From Norana najaformis (lineage: Eukaryota; Annelida; Clitellata; Crassiclitellata; Hormogastridae), in NCBI GenBank assembly GCA_964023275.1, contig OZ029918.1, positions 15,694,355 through 15,758,354 on the forward strand: 64,000 nucleotides of DNA, written 5' to 3'. Each line of letters begins with the position of its first letter. The stretch's first letter is position 1. The notes below the pieces were generated by a model, which was given only the letters and a program-made list of their open reading frames with translations, made no database searches and had not been told where the DNA came from. This document shows positions 47,602-58,538 of the stretch, one piece after another. The translations under genes and the position numbers were made by a program.

Positions 47602-47845
47602 CTTCGTCAAAGAATCGAGTGATAGGCCTACACACTTGAAGCCAACCTCCCTAGCCAACAAAAGGTAGACCAATCTGGAGAAGACTTCAGTATACGTCGA
47701 TCTTTTACTGTCAATTAACAGGATTGTTACAAGCAAAACTGCATCTGTGGATAGACCTACATACAAACTCGTGTTGCAATAAGCGATACTGGTCGAAAAT
47801 AGGACTCAAAGAATTGTTTCTGTAGGTTATACATCTTTGTCGTAA

Positions 47846-48377
47846 ATGGATTTAAACACCAGTCGCGGTTGGCAGCAGACGCCAGTTCAGACGATGCTTC
47901 AGAGCGGCTGTGTAGGTCCCATTCGCGGTTCCAAAGAAACAATCAACCGTGGCGAGAGATCCACTTTTGCAATCAACGCTCTTCTCGGCATTTCAGACTG
48001 GAAGGAATCGTCAGATATCGATGGTTCAACGTCCCGATACGACGGCATCACCAGCCACTCCGCATCCTATTCAAGAAACTTTCAACATGCTTCATCCATC
48101 TTACCATCGCCGCTTCTGCTGGACAATCTAAAGAAAGCAGTTCTCCAGCATGACCATCTGACTAACTGCAACGACGTCTCTAGCTGGTTGTCCACTTGGA
48201 AGTGTTCTTATAGGCCTCCGTTCTATGAAGAACAACTGACCGGCCAGATGACCTCGTCGGCTTCCTTCTTGCCAGAGCCACCAACCGACCGTTCACACTT
48301 GTATCAGCGCTGTTTTCCATCTGCAACCATTAGATCCTCCACAACGCAAAACCATGAGATCCTTTCGCGAGACTTCG
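47846..48377 (+). CDS. Vsx: Vsx (Chx10-type) homeobox protein, exon 1
   Basis: Vsx proteins are nuclear paired-like homeodomain transcription factors of the CVC subclass, known mainly from retinal bipolar and interneuron specification. This exon encodes residues 1-177 from an ATG directly preceded by an in-frame TAA. Residues 41-49 read FAINALLGI, the eh1/octapeptide-like repressor motif in the N-terminal half of Vsx proteins. The rest is Ser-rich and unstructured. It ends at GACTTCG with a GTAAAT donor in phase 1, matching exon 2. The five-exon model (47846-48377, 51031-51085, 52187-52310, 53650-53836, 56190-56278) totals 987 nt, 328 residues plus stop. Exon 1 alone is not diagnostic; the assignment rests on exons 3-5. 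Two overlapping frames here are shadows. Confidence 0.85.
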
Positions 48378-49020
48378 GTAAATACATTACTTCGTCTAAC
48401 AGTTTCAGAGTCAAGTTCTTCATTATCAATTTTTATCATCTTTATCCATTTCTTCTTTTATTGCTTTATTGTCTTGATAATTTCTGTAGTCAATCAAACT
48501 TTAATTCGTCCTAAGCAATCCTTCGACATGATCATTCTCATCGCTCAAGATTTCTTTCGCTGTCTTCGTCGTTTTCATTGTTGTTCATCAATACTGAAAT
48601 GCGCTCTTTGGCTTCTTCCAATTAGTGACAAGAAGGACGGATGCTTCATATCAGTCATATAAACGACCGTAGGAGTCGCTTTATTCTGGCTCGGCTCCTC
48701 GGCTCCAGCGAAAGGCCAAGGGCTTCAAGGCACCGCCGGCCCCTATATGTCAACTGCCCCAATACCTGCATAACTGTTAATCCGCATCTCATGAAATGAA
48801 ATTCGTCGACGCACCTGAGATTTAATGCCAATACTAAACATAAGTAGAACATAAACTTTATCATAAGTTAAAGTAAGATAAACTACCGTCACAGAGCTAT
48901 CATCGTTGCTTAGGCTGAAGTATCGTATGCATGTTGGACAACAAACAAGGCATTCCAACACCGAACAACACTGTAGCTTACGCGACGCATGACGTGCCGA
49001 CAAAAATTACATCCGATGCA

Positions 49021-49090
49021 CTAGGATTCGAACCAGAGACGCATTGGTGGACGACTAGAGAGCGATAGCATTTGTACCATGAGCAAAAAG
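49021..49090 (-). mobile_element. tRNA-headed SINE family 4 head, minus strand
   Basis: The complement reads ACAAATGCTATCGCTCTCTA, then GGTTCGAATCCTAGTGCAT. It resembles the head at 43225-43330. Confidence 0.5.
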
Positions 49091-50526
49091 ACAGTTTTCA
49101 ATTCATCACTGCTCCTTGTATTCAAACTGAGCTGTTGGTCGTAGATCTAGGAATGTCGTTCAGGGCAAAAGATGATTCGGTCGTCTGATAGCTGCTTGCT
49201 TCAGCAGGTAATCGCCCAACAGACCTATGTAGTGGGGGGGATCCTGGAGATCTGTCTGGAGGTCTTTGACACATGCAGGGAGGGAGGGGGCCGTGGTAAG
49301 CGAATAAAAGACCACAGCTCAAGAAAGCTGATCTATTCAATGTCAATTTCGCATTAATTGAAAAGACTGAATTCTTAATAATAGATACAGAAACCGTTTA
49401 TGGTAAACCTTATTCACCAGCCTTACTCCACTTAGTGTTTTATGTATTTTCTTTTTAAAATATTTTACCAGGGGGTTGCACAGATTCGAAAGCGAGACAT
49501 GAAGTGGTCCAAATTTCGCTCTGTCTGCCCCTCCACCCGAGGGGTGAACAGAGCGGGGAATGAAGCATAGAGAGGGAGGGAGGGAGGGAGGGAGGGAGGG
49601 AGGGAGGGGCAGAGAAAGTGCGTTCAGTTGGACGAGGAGTTGAGTGTAGTAATCATAGAAGGGTTTAATTAAGTGCCACTTCCACGTCTCCCATCCACAG
49701 ACAGCCAACGCCCCCTGTTGCTTCGACGACGGTCAAGACCAGTTGTAGTCTTTGCTCGATATTACCTTCGTCATTAGGCCTAGAAATCATCATCAACGTC
49801 GTCGTCGTCGTTGTTGTTGTTTTGTCATCGTAGTCATTGTCATGTGTTTCGCAACCATCGTCATCAGCATCACCACATCAGAGGTGTCATTGTCATTAAT
49901 CCATCCTCTATGACACGTTAATCTTCTTCATGGCTGTTGCTACATTAGAAAAGGCTTCTGCTTATGTTACCGAGCGCTATAATTAGGCAAAAGCATGACG
50001 AGCTGGGATGGTAAGGAAAAGTCCTGCGATGCACTCGCTCTGTGTCAATCACTTAATGATCCTCCGCCTCTTGTAAGCAAGAAGGAAGGAGGAGAAAGAA
50101 ATGAGCCAGGTTTACTTTCCGCTGTCACTATGTTGTAAGCTGTAGGCCACTTGGTTTACTTCTCCTGCAACTGCCATCAGCAGCAGCAGCAACAACAACA
50201 TCACTACCATCCTCAGTTCAATTGTACTCTATGGCGTCTTCTGCACGAGACATTCTAGCGGAACAAGCGAAATGGAAAAGTGGTCAAATCGGCTGCGACT
50301 GAATCGGACAAAGACGCAGTGCTGCCCGAGGGGATATTCAGGTGCCGCGCTTGCGCAGTTTAACTCGCGCCAATGCGTAGTGCTTTCTAATGTGTTGGAC
50401 CGTCCTCCTGAAAACAGTCTAAATACGTAATGCTTTCTTCCTATGTTAAGGCGCTCAGATTGTTTTGATCTGCTAGATAGCAGCCATGTGTACAACGAGT
50501 TAATGAGGTACTTGAAAGTGCCTTAA

Positions 50527-50953
50527 TACATACATACAGACATACATACATAGTTACATACATACATACAGACATACAGACATATAGACACAGACATACA
50601 TACAGACATATATACATACATTGTACATACATACATACATTGTACATACATACATACATACATTCATACATACATACATACATATAGACATATAGACATA
50701 CATACGGACACATACAGACATACATACAGACATGTATACATGCACTGTACATACACACATACATACATACATACAAACACATACAGACATACATTCAGAC
50801 ATACATACATACATACATGCATAAATACATACATACATACTTAAACACATACATACATAGATAAATACATACATACATACAGACATACGTACATACATAC
50901 ATAGATACATACATACATACATAAATAGATACATACATACATACATACATGAG
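50527..50953. repeat. (TACA)n microsatellite, about 425 bp
   Basis: TACA/GACA units with variants. The long Tyr-Val-Cys-Met frames on the minus strand are artefacts. Confidence 0.97.
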
Positions 50954-51030
50954 TGTCGTGCGTGCGTATAGCCCTCCTAGGCCCTTCTTCACTTTTATGT
51001 CTTCAATGAAAGGTGAATTCTGATGTTTAG

Positions 51031-51085
51031 ATATTTTGGTTCGATTTGATGACAAAATGAAAAGGAAGCCACGACGACGCCACAG
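51031..51085 (+). CDS. Vsx: Vsx exon 2 (basic N-terminal arm of the homeodomain)
   Basis: It follows the acceptor CTGATGTTTAG and ends CACAG with a GTTAGT donor. Entering in phase 1 it reads ILVRFDDKMKRKPRRRH and contributes AG to the next Arg codon (phase 2). The basic run before HRTIF is the usual N-terminal arm of a Vsx homeodomain. At 55 bp it is easily missed, but both phases fit. Confidence 0.85.
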
Positions 51086-51317
51086 GTTAGTACCACGTGA
51101 TCCAAATAACAATCAACAAATATACAATGCATTTGCCATATGCCTACTGTCAGTCAATCTCACAATCACCCCAGTGACTGCAGTCCGCATATATAGATTT
51201 GAGTCAAATGGTGTCATGCAATTCAGCCTTCCTTATCAATTTTTACATATTTATCATTCAGATTGTCTCCTTTACTAATCTTTCCTCTTCAAAGGTCCCT
51301 CAGTCTGCTGCCAATCG

Positions 51318-51850
51318 TAATCCCGAGATTTCTACAGCCCCCAACGAAAGCCACGTCACGGGGACCAGCTTATTCACAGGCGCTCAGTCAAAACTAAATC
51401 GATAGGCAAAAAAGTTCGGTTCCAGGTCAAGATCCAAGAGTCAGGCAGAGAGTCAGCGTGGCAACTACGGAGGGTGATGTTTGGGATTGGAGCGGAAAGA
51501 AAGATAAGGGGAAAAATGGGAGCCAGTATAGGTAGAATCTGTGCAAGAGAAACGTTTTCAGTTTTGAATGAAAGGCCAATGCAGAAATTGCAAGCGGTGG
51601 AGCATAGGTGAGTTTGTATGATAGGTCAGATAACTGTCGCAGTTCTGGGGGAGTTTATTCCGAAGTGGTGGGGCAGTATTGGCTATGGAGCGATTACCAA
51701 ATTTTAAGGATGAGTTGACGGGGGGAGAAGTGTTAGGGGACTGAACTATGGACGGAATGAAGCCGAAGAAGGATCTAAAGACAGTACACAACATCTGTCG
51801 CTATAGCAGCTATCGTTGTAAGAGGCTCGATGCTTGCTTCTAAGAGGCGA
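51318..51850 (+). repeat. dispersed repeat family D, longest copy, in Vsx intron 2
   Basis: The first 160 bp match 38362-38500. The rest (GGAGTTTATTCCGAAGTGG, GCGATTACCAAATTTTAAGG, then CAGTACACAACATCTG) looks like the continuing non-coding body of the same element. The CAGTACACAACATCTG end recurs at 53041. Confidence 0.65.
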
Positions 51851-52186
51851 TGTTTTGGAGGCTTGACTCAAAGCATCTTTCGCCTGAGATACAAACATAA
51901 CAAGAGAACTCTTTCCCAAGACAAGAAACTATTCCGGATTGGTTCTGAGTCCAAGTCGATGACGTAGATGAATAGTAGACCAAAGAACAGTCGACTCACA
52001 ATGGCAGACGATGTTCTTTCTTCAAGGTCGTATTGGAGTCTGGTGGGAATGTTCGAGCATTTTCTACCCAACTTTGTTTATCATGATGCAACTGCACTAG
52101 AACAGTTGGGTGCTGGTCTGCAGTGATACAATTAATTATTTTTGGATCTGGCATCTTATTCATTCTTGATTTGCTTTCATTTCTAG

Positions 52187-52310
52187 AACGATATTCAGTC
52201 ACTTTCAGTTGGAGGAATTGGAAAGACTTTTCCAGGAATCTCAGTATCCCGATGAAACTCAGCGAGAAGCTCTAGCAAGGAAAACAGATCTATCAGAGGA
52301 CCGCATCCAG
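52187..52310 (+). CDS. Vsx: Vsx exon 3 (homeodomain helices 1 and 2)
   Basis: It follows the acceptor TTGCTTTCATTTCTAG and ends CATCCAG with a GTAGGA donor. It reads [15 protein letters not shown], then [20 protein letters not shown] and SEDRIQ, that is homeodomain positions 6-46. The start and QLEELE..F are family-typical. The middle ([17 protein letters not shown]) differs from the HYPDVYAREMLA..T.L of known Vsx proteins. The exon ends after RIQ, the common homeobox intron position. Confidence 0.95.
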
Positions 52311-52797
52311 GTAGGAAGGAAGAGGAAGACACTTAGAGAAAACAAGTAGCAGATTAGGAAAGAGAACAAAGGCATCAAATAAGGGACTCGAAGAATAAAA
52401 AGCAGCACAGAAGGAATAAAAAAGTAAATAGATTTTAGATTAAAGGAAACGGATGAAAGTATTTTAGGCAAGGATGGAAGACGGAAGAAGGAAAAAAGAC
52501 AGAACGTAGTAGTAGAGAGAGATAGATATGAGATAGAAGGAAGGCAGAAGAAGTCGGAGGAAAAAATACGAGAAGATGGAAAGACATGAAGAAGGAAGAG
52601 AAGGGTTACAATGGAAATTAAAAGAGAACATAGAAGAAGGCAGGTATCTCGAATTATTACCGTAAGCTGTAGATTAAGGGACGAGTTTTAGTCCGTTGAG
52701 ATATATTTGATATAAATTTAGCTAATAATTTCGAGTCCAGCTATTTGAGTGAGAACGGCAAGTTTCTTGAATTACGTATCTGTTCTGAAAGAAAGGA

Positions 52798-52860
52798 TTC
52801 TAATCTAATCTAATCAAATGACTTTTATAGCGCCGTTATATAATGTCGCATCAAGTGAAA
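52798..52860 (-). mobile_element. SINE family 3 tail in Vsx intron 3
   Basis: The plus strand reads TTCTAATCTAATCTAATCAA, then GACTTTTATAGCGCCG. It is a tail match to 30990 and 5630. The interval up to about 53060 looks like further body of a dispersed element. Confidence 0.55.
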
Positions 52861-53649
52861 TCGTAATAAAAACCATAATCCTTTCGAGAAGCCAAGTCGA
52901 ATTCTGATAGATCAGAGAAATCAGAAGTTAGGCTACGTTGAGTAAACAAGTTGAAACAGATGAGTCTTAAATTTAGACCTGAATTACACCAAGGAACTGA
53001 GGAAACGAGAGACAGAGGTTGGCTATGGTGATGACTATAACAGTACACAACATCTGGCGCTTAGTTTTGATTGTTTGTATCTCATCCAAAAGTAAGTGAG
53101 TAAGCAAGCAAGCATTTTTAATAAGCCATCGACTGGACGAGGAAGCATTTCAAATCCGATTGTTAGATTAAATCAGCTTAGATTTATGCAAACTAGACTA
53201 GATAAAATTAGGCTGAGTAAAATTAGCATAAAACAGATTGAATCCTATTAGACTGAAGCAGGTTACAGTGAGTCAGACAGTTCATCGGATGTTCTATCGT
53301 CAAGACATTCCGGTAATAACGTAGCTTCTAGTTTCATAAGGAACCTTTTAATCTCCTTTGTTCTTAACCGTCTTCGTCAGTATTAAGTATTTCTGGTATC
53401 TCGACGATTCCAGCAATATTTCATTATAGTAATCAAAATAACCGACAATTTCTGGTTATTTGAAGTAGAAGTCAACCGGCTATTAAAAATAGAATCTTAT
53501 GGGACATTCTGTTAATCCTTGGTCCTATTAATATACCGCCAGCTTCTGCAGCCAACTGAACAACCGGTTAATAGACAGCTGCTCATCTTTTCGTTGATTG
53601 CAGAAGCGGAGTGGAATGCATGAGATGTTGTGTTGTTGTCGTGTCGTAG

Positions 53650-53836
53650 GTTTGGTTTCAGAACCGAAGAGCCAAGTGGCGTAAGTCGGAGAAGACGTGG
53701 GGCCATCAGAGCAGCATCATGGCCGAGTACGGACTCTATGGAGCCATGGTTCGACACTCCCTTCCTCTACCAGACAGCATCGTCAAGTCCGCCAAGGACG
53801 ACGGAGTTCACAAGTCCTGCGCTCCTTGGCTCCTCA
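53650..53836 (+). CDS. Vsx: Vsx exon 4 (homeodomain helix 3 and CVC domain)
   Basis: It follows the acceptor TTGTCGTGTCGTAG and reads [18 protein letters not shown], with W48, F49, Q50, N51 and R53 of the homeodomain, then the CVC signature: [35 protein letters not shown]. The same order ([36 protein letters not shown]) is found in Chx10/Vsx proteins and is diagnostic. It ends before GTAAGC in phase 1. In vertebrate Vsx proteins the CVC domain supports DNA binding and repression. Confidence 0.97.
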
Positions 53837-53929
53837 GTAAGCATCCCTGACCATCGGTCATGTTTCTAGGGCCCCAGTGAATGTCGGAAACAGTAATTAT
53901 ATTATCTGTATTATTATAGATGTCAATAT

Positions 53930-54176
53930 GTATGTAAGTATGTATGTATGTGTGTACGTGTGTGTATGTATATATGCATGCATGCATGTATGTGTGTATG
54001 TATGTGTGTATGTGTGTATATGTGTATGTAAGTATGTGTGTATGTGTGTATGTATGTATGCATGCATGCATGTATGTGTATATGTGTGTATGTATGTGTG
54101 TATGTGTGTATGTGTGTGTATGTGTGTATGTGTGTGTATGTGTGTATGTGTGTATGTATGTATGTATGTATGTAGT
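53930..54176. repeat. (GTAT)n and (TGTGTA)n microsatellite in Vsx intron 4
   Basis: GTAT, GTGT and GCAT units. Long frames on both strands are artefacts. Confidence 0.97.
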
Positions 54177-54224
54177 CCTACTGTATCTAAGCATTTATGC
54201 AGATCTTTCTGGAAATCTTTCTGG

Positions 54225-54480
54225 AACAGTCTGATACACAAGAAACATTTTCAGTCAAACTTAAGACGCACCTCTTCTGAACTCTTAGACAGCATTCGGC
54301 AAAATGTAATCACTTGTCTACCACGAGGACGCAAAGCAGGTTAGAAGTTGTTAGGTTGGATTGGTTAGATACATATTTCCAACACTTTTGAGACCTATGT
54401 ATAACGTACATATGACGCTATCACAATGTGCAATCCATTGGCGTTATATACATATGCCTAGAGAGCGCTATATAAATGTT
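54225..54480 (+). mobile_element. LINE 3'-end fragment with TATAGCGC-type terminus
   Basis: It reads CATTTTCAGTCAAACTTAAG, then ACGCACCTCTTC (FSVKLKTHLF, the usual last residues of CR1/L2 ORFs), followed by a 3' region ending GAGCGCTATATAAATG. The terminus forms an inverted repeat with the next element at 54491. Confidence 0.6.
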
Positions 54481-54504
54481 CAGATTCATACATTTATATA
54501 GCGC
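54465..54504. other. perfect 14-bp inverted repeat at a repeat junction
   Basis: GCGCTATATAAATG, a 12-nt loop, then CATTTATATAGCGC. It probably reflects two elements with the same 3' end in opposite orientation. Confidence 0.9.
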
Positions 54505-56189
54505 CTTTCAAGAACCTGTCAAAAGTTCTGCAAGATCTAAAATGGCGCGTCTTAAGTTGAACTACAAGCAATTTCTTAAGTCCTGTCTGTCTGGCGGTCA
54601 TGTTCCAGTTAGAAGAAGAGTTTGACGGAAGATTGCTAATAATTTGAATTCGGTTCACTATAGCCATCGTTTGTAAAGGCCTGGTGGTGGTATTAGCAGC
54701 ATCTGTGGTGGAGTGGTGAACAGTTGTAGTGATAGTATAAATATTAGTAATGTTTAACTTAGTCTTTTCCAGTCTGACACTAAATCGCTGTCAGTTTAAA
54801 GAGAAGATGACGTGTGTTCGCAATTTGTGTGGATTTCTGAGGTCATGTTAGGTATGCGCGTCAATCGAGCCATACTCCTACAGCCATTGTTCCGAGTCTT
54901 TGAGCAATTCAGTCAAACTAGAGGCAAAGTTACAATCTCGTTCGTCTTACCTACGCTATTATGCTACTGAATTCTACCGCCTGTTGTAGTTTTATGTCTG
55001 AAAATGACTCCAGCCTTGGCTTTGGGAAGCGTTGTGTGTGTGTGTGTGTGATCATCACGACCGTCCACAGCCTGTCCCTTTCCCATGGTCAATACTACTG
55101 GCTTATCCTTCTTGGCCTGCATTCCATCCACCCATGCGTCCTTTAATCCCAGAGGTTGTCTCTCATAAGGCGCTGTGCAAGTCGATCTCAGCATTGCATT
55201 AGGCCTAGATTATTTGCCGACGGATAGGCCTAATTATGGGCTGATGACGTACAATTCTTCATTAATAGAAAATTTCTTAGTTCTGGGTCAAAAATAATAT
55301 CTGAAGACATTTACTAAAATCACCTTGATTTACTGCGGATAAAATTTTTATGTATGTTCGGAAATACTTGACTAATTAGTCAATACTGGGCTTTAATGGC
55401 AAGAGAATCGCCAACGTTTGAAAACCATTTTTGCTACTAAAAGAATTCAACTCCATCCACATCAACTGACTCTAAGGCGGCTTATGGTCCACCTGGTGAA
55501 CGAATTAAGTGCATATATTTTGTTCAGCCATCAAACAAATAATTTGTTATAATCATGTAAAGCAAACAAATGTTTAACACCGGATAACAATGCATCGTAC
55601 CTTTGAAATATTTGCCACGTGTTACCTTTTAAATTATAACAAAATTTGCTGTAGAAAGAATTTTTGTCTGCTCCATATGTCATTATTTTACACACAGCTT
55701 AAAAGATTATAACTGTACTACAGTTTATAAATAGAAGACAATTATTACTCTATGTTTATTATTATATAGTCATTTTAGTTTCACGGTCCTTAGCCTGGCC
55801 TGTTACGGACTGACTAAGTCACGTGGAAACGCTTGAAGGAACACTGTAGTTTAAAGTTCTTTCCTAAATTGATCGACTGACGACAGATGGTGGCTAGGAT
55901 GCCAGACTACGATAGGCCATTACAGACGTAGTTATGGAATATTTTGGCAATATATTAGCGCTTGTCCTTTAAGTGTTGCAATAGAAGTTGTTAGATTAGA
56001 TAGATTTTACGTTGTGGCCAGCGAAGATTCTTGAATAAATTGTCTAGCATCAGTCTGACTATTGCATTTACACGAATATAGATCGCCTTATATTCAGGCG
56101 TCTCGTGGTATTACGTAGGCATCTGTTTTACGTATTGCATTTGGTGGCTTCATAAACCGTGTGAATGACTCATGCAAAGGTCTTTTCAG
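54505..56189 (+). other. rest of Vsx intron 4
   Basis: A repeat-end fragment (TATAGCGCCTTTCAAGAACC and on to about 54560) and a short GT run near 55033-55049. Otherwise AT-rich with nothing supported. Confidence 0.5.
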
Positions 56190-56278
56190 GCATGCACATG
56201 AAATCGATGGAAGCGGCGACGATCTTCAAGGACGTTGAATCCAGCCAAGATCACGAAGAGTCAACGTCACCAACCTAA
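56190..56278 (+). CDS. Vsx: Vsx exon 5 (end of CVC domain, stop)
   Basis: It follows the acceptor AAGGTCTTTTCAG. Phase 1 joins A and GC to make Ser, then MHMKSMEAATIFKD, continuing the CVC sequence (family GMHKKSLEAA), and ends EESTSPT with TAA at 56276-56278. The tail after the CVC domain is only about 20 residues, shorter than in vertebrate members, and there is no OAR motif. Confidence 0.93.
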
Positions 56279-56756
56279 CACTAGACACGACCAGAGAGGT
56301 AGAAGTGACAGAAAGTGACAAGTGCTATCTACAGACTGACAATGAAACGAATGAGTGACGCTATGACTGACAGGCGCATTATACTGAGAATAGTGGGCTA
56401 CATGCATAAAATTTGCAAGAAGTGACGGGTGGGTGGAAGACAAGTGAGAAATGCATGACGAGTACATGCTAACTGGAGTGACTGATGGACCAACATGCAT
56501 TCAAAACAGCAATGACAAATATACGGAATGACATCGGACCAGCACTTGAGAAGACGAAGGAAGTATATATCGTCTGCATGCATAACATTCAAATCATTGC
56601 TATTATCAATACTTATTATTGTTATTATTATTTTTAACCCAAAGTATAATATCCAAATGGTAAGATGAAAAATTATGCTTGACCGACTTGTTGCATCTGG
56701 AATGGCTAATCTTAGCTTATGTCTGGCTTACTGAAATTATTATTATTGTTATTATT

Positions 56757-56800
<44 letters not shown>

Positions 56801-56889
56801 TTTCCATAGGTACAGTTGATCCCTCAGGATTACAAAAATTAGAGATAGCATTTTTTGGGATGCTAAGTCTTCGTTAGTGTCGTGCTTAG
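56279..56889. other. Vsx 3' flank with ATT/ATC microsatellite
   Basis: Possible 3'UTR; no AATAAA was seen. TTATTA/ATC units lie at 56735-56802. Minus-strand frames at 56267-56592 are unsupported. Confidence 0.5.
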
Positions 56890-57303
56890 CAGGGCCGTTT
56901 TAAGGTCGTCGTAGGCCCAAGGCCGCCCTAGGCACTCTCGCATTCGTAGGCCCCAACGGCCAACTCTGCATTAGAGCTAAACACATAGAAAACGCTTTAA
57001 TGCGGGAAATGACATTTGAGGACATTATGTGATTTTGCTAATGCAAAGAGCCGCAAAGTTAACGTAATGTAGCACAGCTTAACTTAAACTATTTCAGTAC
57101 AAACTTTAAGGTTATTAAATTTGTATTTCCTTTTTCTATTTTCAAACTTTAAGGTTATTAAATTTGTATTTCCTTTTTATATTTTCGGGTCAATCAATAA
57201 ATTTATTTTTTTCAATATCTATTTTTTGACTTTCGTAGGCCCCTATAAAGTTCGTAGGCCCTAGGCACAGTGCCTACTGTGCGTAATGGATAAGACGGCC
57301 CTG
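56890..57303. mobile_element. hAT-type MITE, second family, with exact 8-bp target duplication
   Basis: It starts CAGGGCCGTTTTAAGG and ends GGATAAGACGGCCCTG, terminal inverted repeats matching at most positions. It is flanked by exact GTGCTTAG octamers (56882-56889 and 57304-57311). It is 414 bp long and AT-rich inside, with an internal tandem duplication around 57101-57182 (ACTTTAAGGTTATTAAATTT). No transposase is encoded. Confidence 0.92.
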
Positions 57304-57311
57304 GTGCTTAG

Positions 57312-57752
57312 TGGCAAATGTAAAGTGGAGAGCAACTGCATTGAAGTCCTAGATGGCAGTAGATAGGCCTGCATGTAAGCGCTGAGGAGAAATATAGTTT
57401 CCCAGTTGTCTAAAAATATCTGGGCCAGGCGATGGCGAAGGCGTTTGACTTTTGACGTTTGGTTCATTCGGCTGAGAGTTTCAAAGGCCGAGGGCATGAA
57501 GCAGTACTTCGGACAATGTGTCTCAAATAGCAGTGTACTTGGCAGGTTTTCATGCAGCTGCTGCAGCAGCAGATTCGGCCGCGGCCTCGGCATCTCCGCA
57601 ACCAGCCATTTTCTGTGACCACTGGACCAGAGGGACATTCATATGGGGCACGCAGATCCCGAGACGAAGGCCACTTGCTGTGCGTAAGGCCTTATCGTCA
57701 TGCCTCAGACCACAGGCACTGATGGCAAGGCCAGAAGCCAATCGTCCGAATG

Positions 57753-57828
<76 letters not shown>

Positions 57829-58406
57829 ATTGCTCTTACCCTGGCTAGGTGACAGTCGAAAGCTATAGAGACCATTAGTGCTGCCAGGTCTTTTTGACAA
57901 GAGATCGATCCCACGCCATTTGTTTGTGAGAGAGGGATACTTTTGGTGGGAGAGGAACATCCGATTCAGCTGACCAGTATCCCAGGGTCAGCGCAAGGGA
58001 CCGATCCTGGGACAAATTAGGCGAGACAGAAGTAGTAAGGGTAGAATAATTTTAAAATTATCGTTTCAAAACCATCGCTTTCAAATGACAGCCTCAAAGC
58101 TTCAAACTAACGGCTTTTAAATCACTGTCATGTGACTAGCGCTTTTAAATCATGGGTGACTGCCGCTTTAACTCACTGTCAGATGACTCCCGCTTATAAA
58201 TCAGTGTATGCCATGTGACTAGCACTTTTGAAACATGCGTAGGGCCCTACGCGTAACCTTACAACCTGGCTGCGATAATAATAATAATAGTTGTAGTGGT
58301 AGTAGTAGTAATAATCATAATGATAATAAAGCATTTCAATGCAAAATCACTTGACGATGTACAGCTGAGTGTGAAGCAAATTTTTACGCATTGCATCTTG
58401 AACTAG
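57312..58406. other. unassigned intergenic DNA with (GAT)n
   Basis: GAT units lie at about 57753-57829. Frames at 57261-57960 on both strands run across or beside the repeat and show no domain. Degenerate CGCTTTTAAATCA-type units occur at 58070-58230. Confidence 0.5.
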
Positions 58407-58538
58407 ATGGAACTCGGGTCTAAGGATCGCGTGCTTCACGTGGAAATTGAACGATTACTGATGGAAAAAGAACAGACCACTAAAGCTAGCACCGACAGCA
58501 GCCATGAGTATGAAGTGTTACCGACTTCATTTTCTTAG
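58407..58538 (+). CDS. possible small terminal exon, unrecognised
   Basis: The frame reads MELGSKDRVLHVEIERLLME, then KEQTTKASTDSSHEYEVLPT, SFS and TAG. It directly follows an acceptor-like CATCTTGAACTAG and has a charged, protein-like composition with a short coiled-coil-like run (HVEIERLLMEKEQ). It could be the last exon of a gene whose other exons I do not see, or a chance frame. No family is recognised. Confidence 0.25.
   Translation: MELGSKDRVLHVEIERLLMEKEQTTKASTDSSHEYEVLPTSFS

Larger units (their letters stand above)
48378..51030 (+). other. Vsx intron 1
   Basis: It holds a minus-strand tRNA-headed SINE fragment (49021-49090, B-box-like GGTTCGAATCC on the complement), a GGGA repeat (49568-49608), GTC/GTT trinucleotides (49795-49820) and a long TACA/CATA microsatellite (50527-50953). 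No other gene is seen. Confidence 0.7.

Noticed and set aside
50441..51112. Met-Tyr-Val-Cys repeat proteins on the minus strand
   Set aside because: Translation of a TACA microsatellite in Vsx intron 1.
53808..54344. His-Thr and Val-Cys repeat proteins on both strands
   Set aside because: Translation of a GTAT/GTGT microsatellite in Vsx intron 4.
57261..57960. Frames of 116-136 codons on both strands
   Set aside because: They depend on the MITE end and the (GAT)n repeat and show no recognisable domain.
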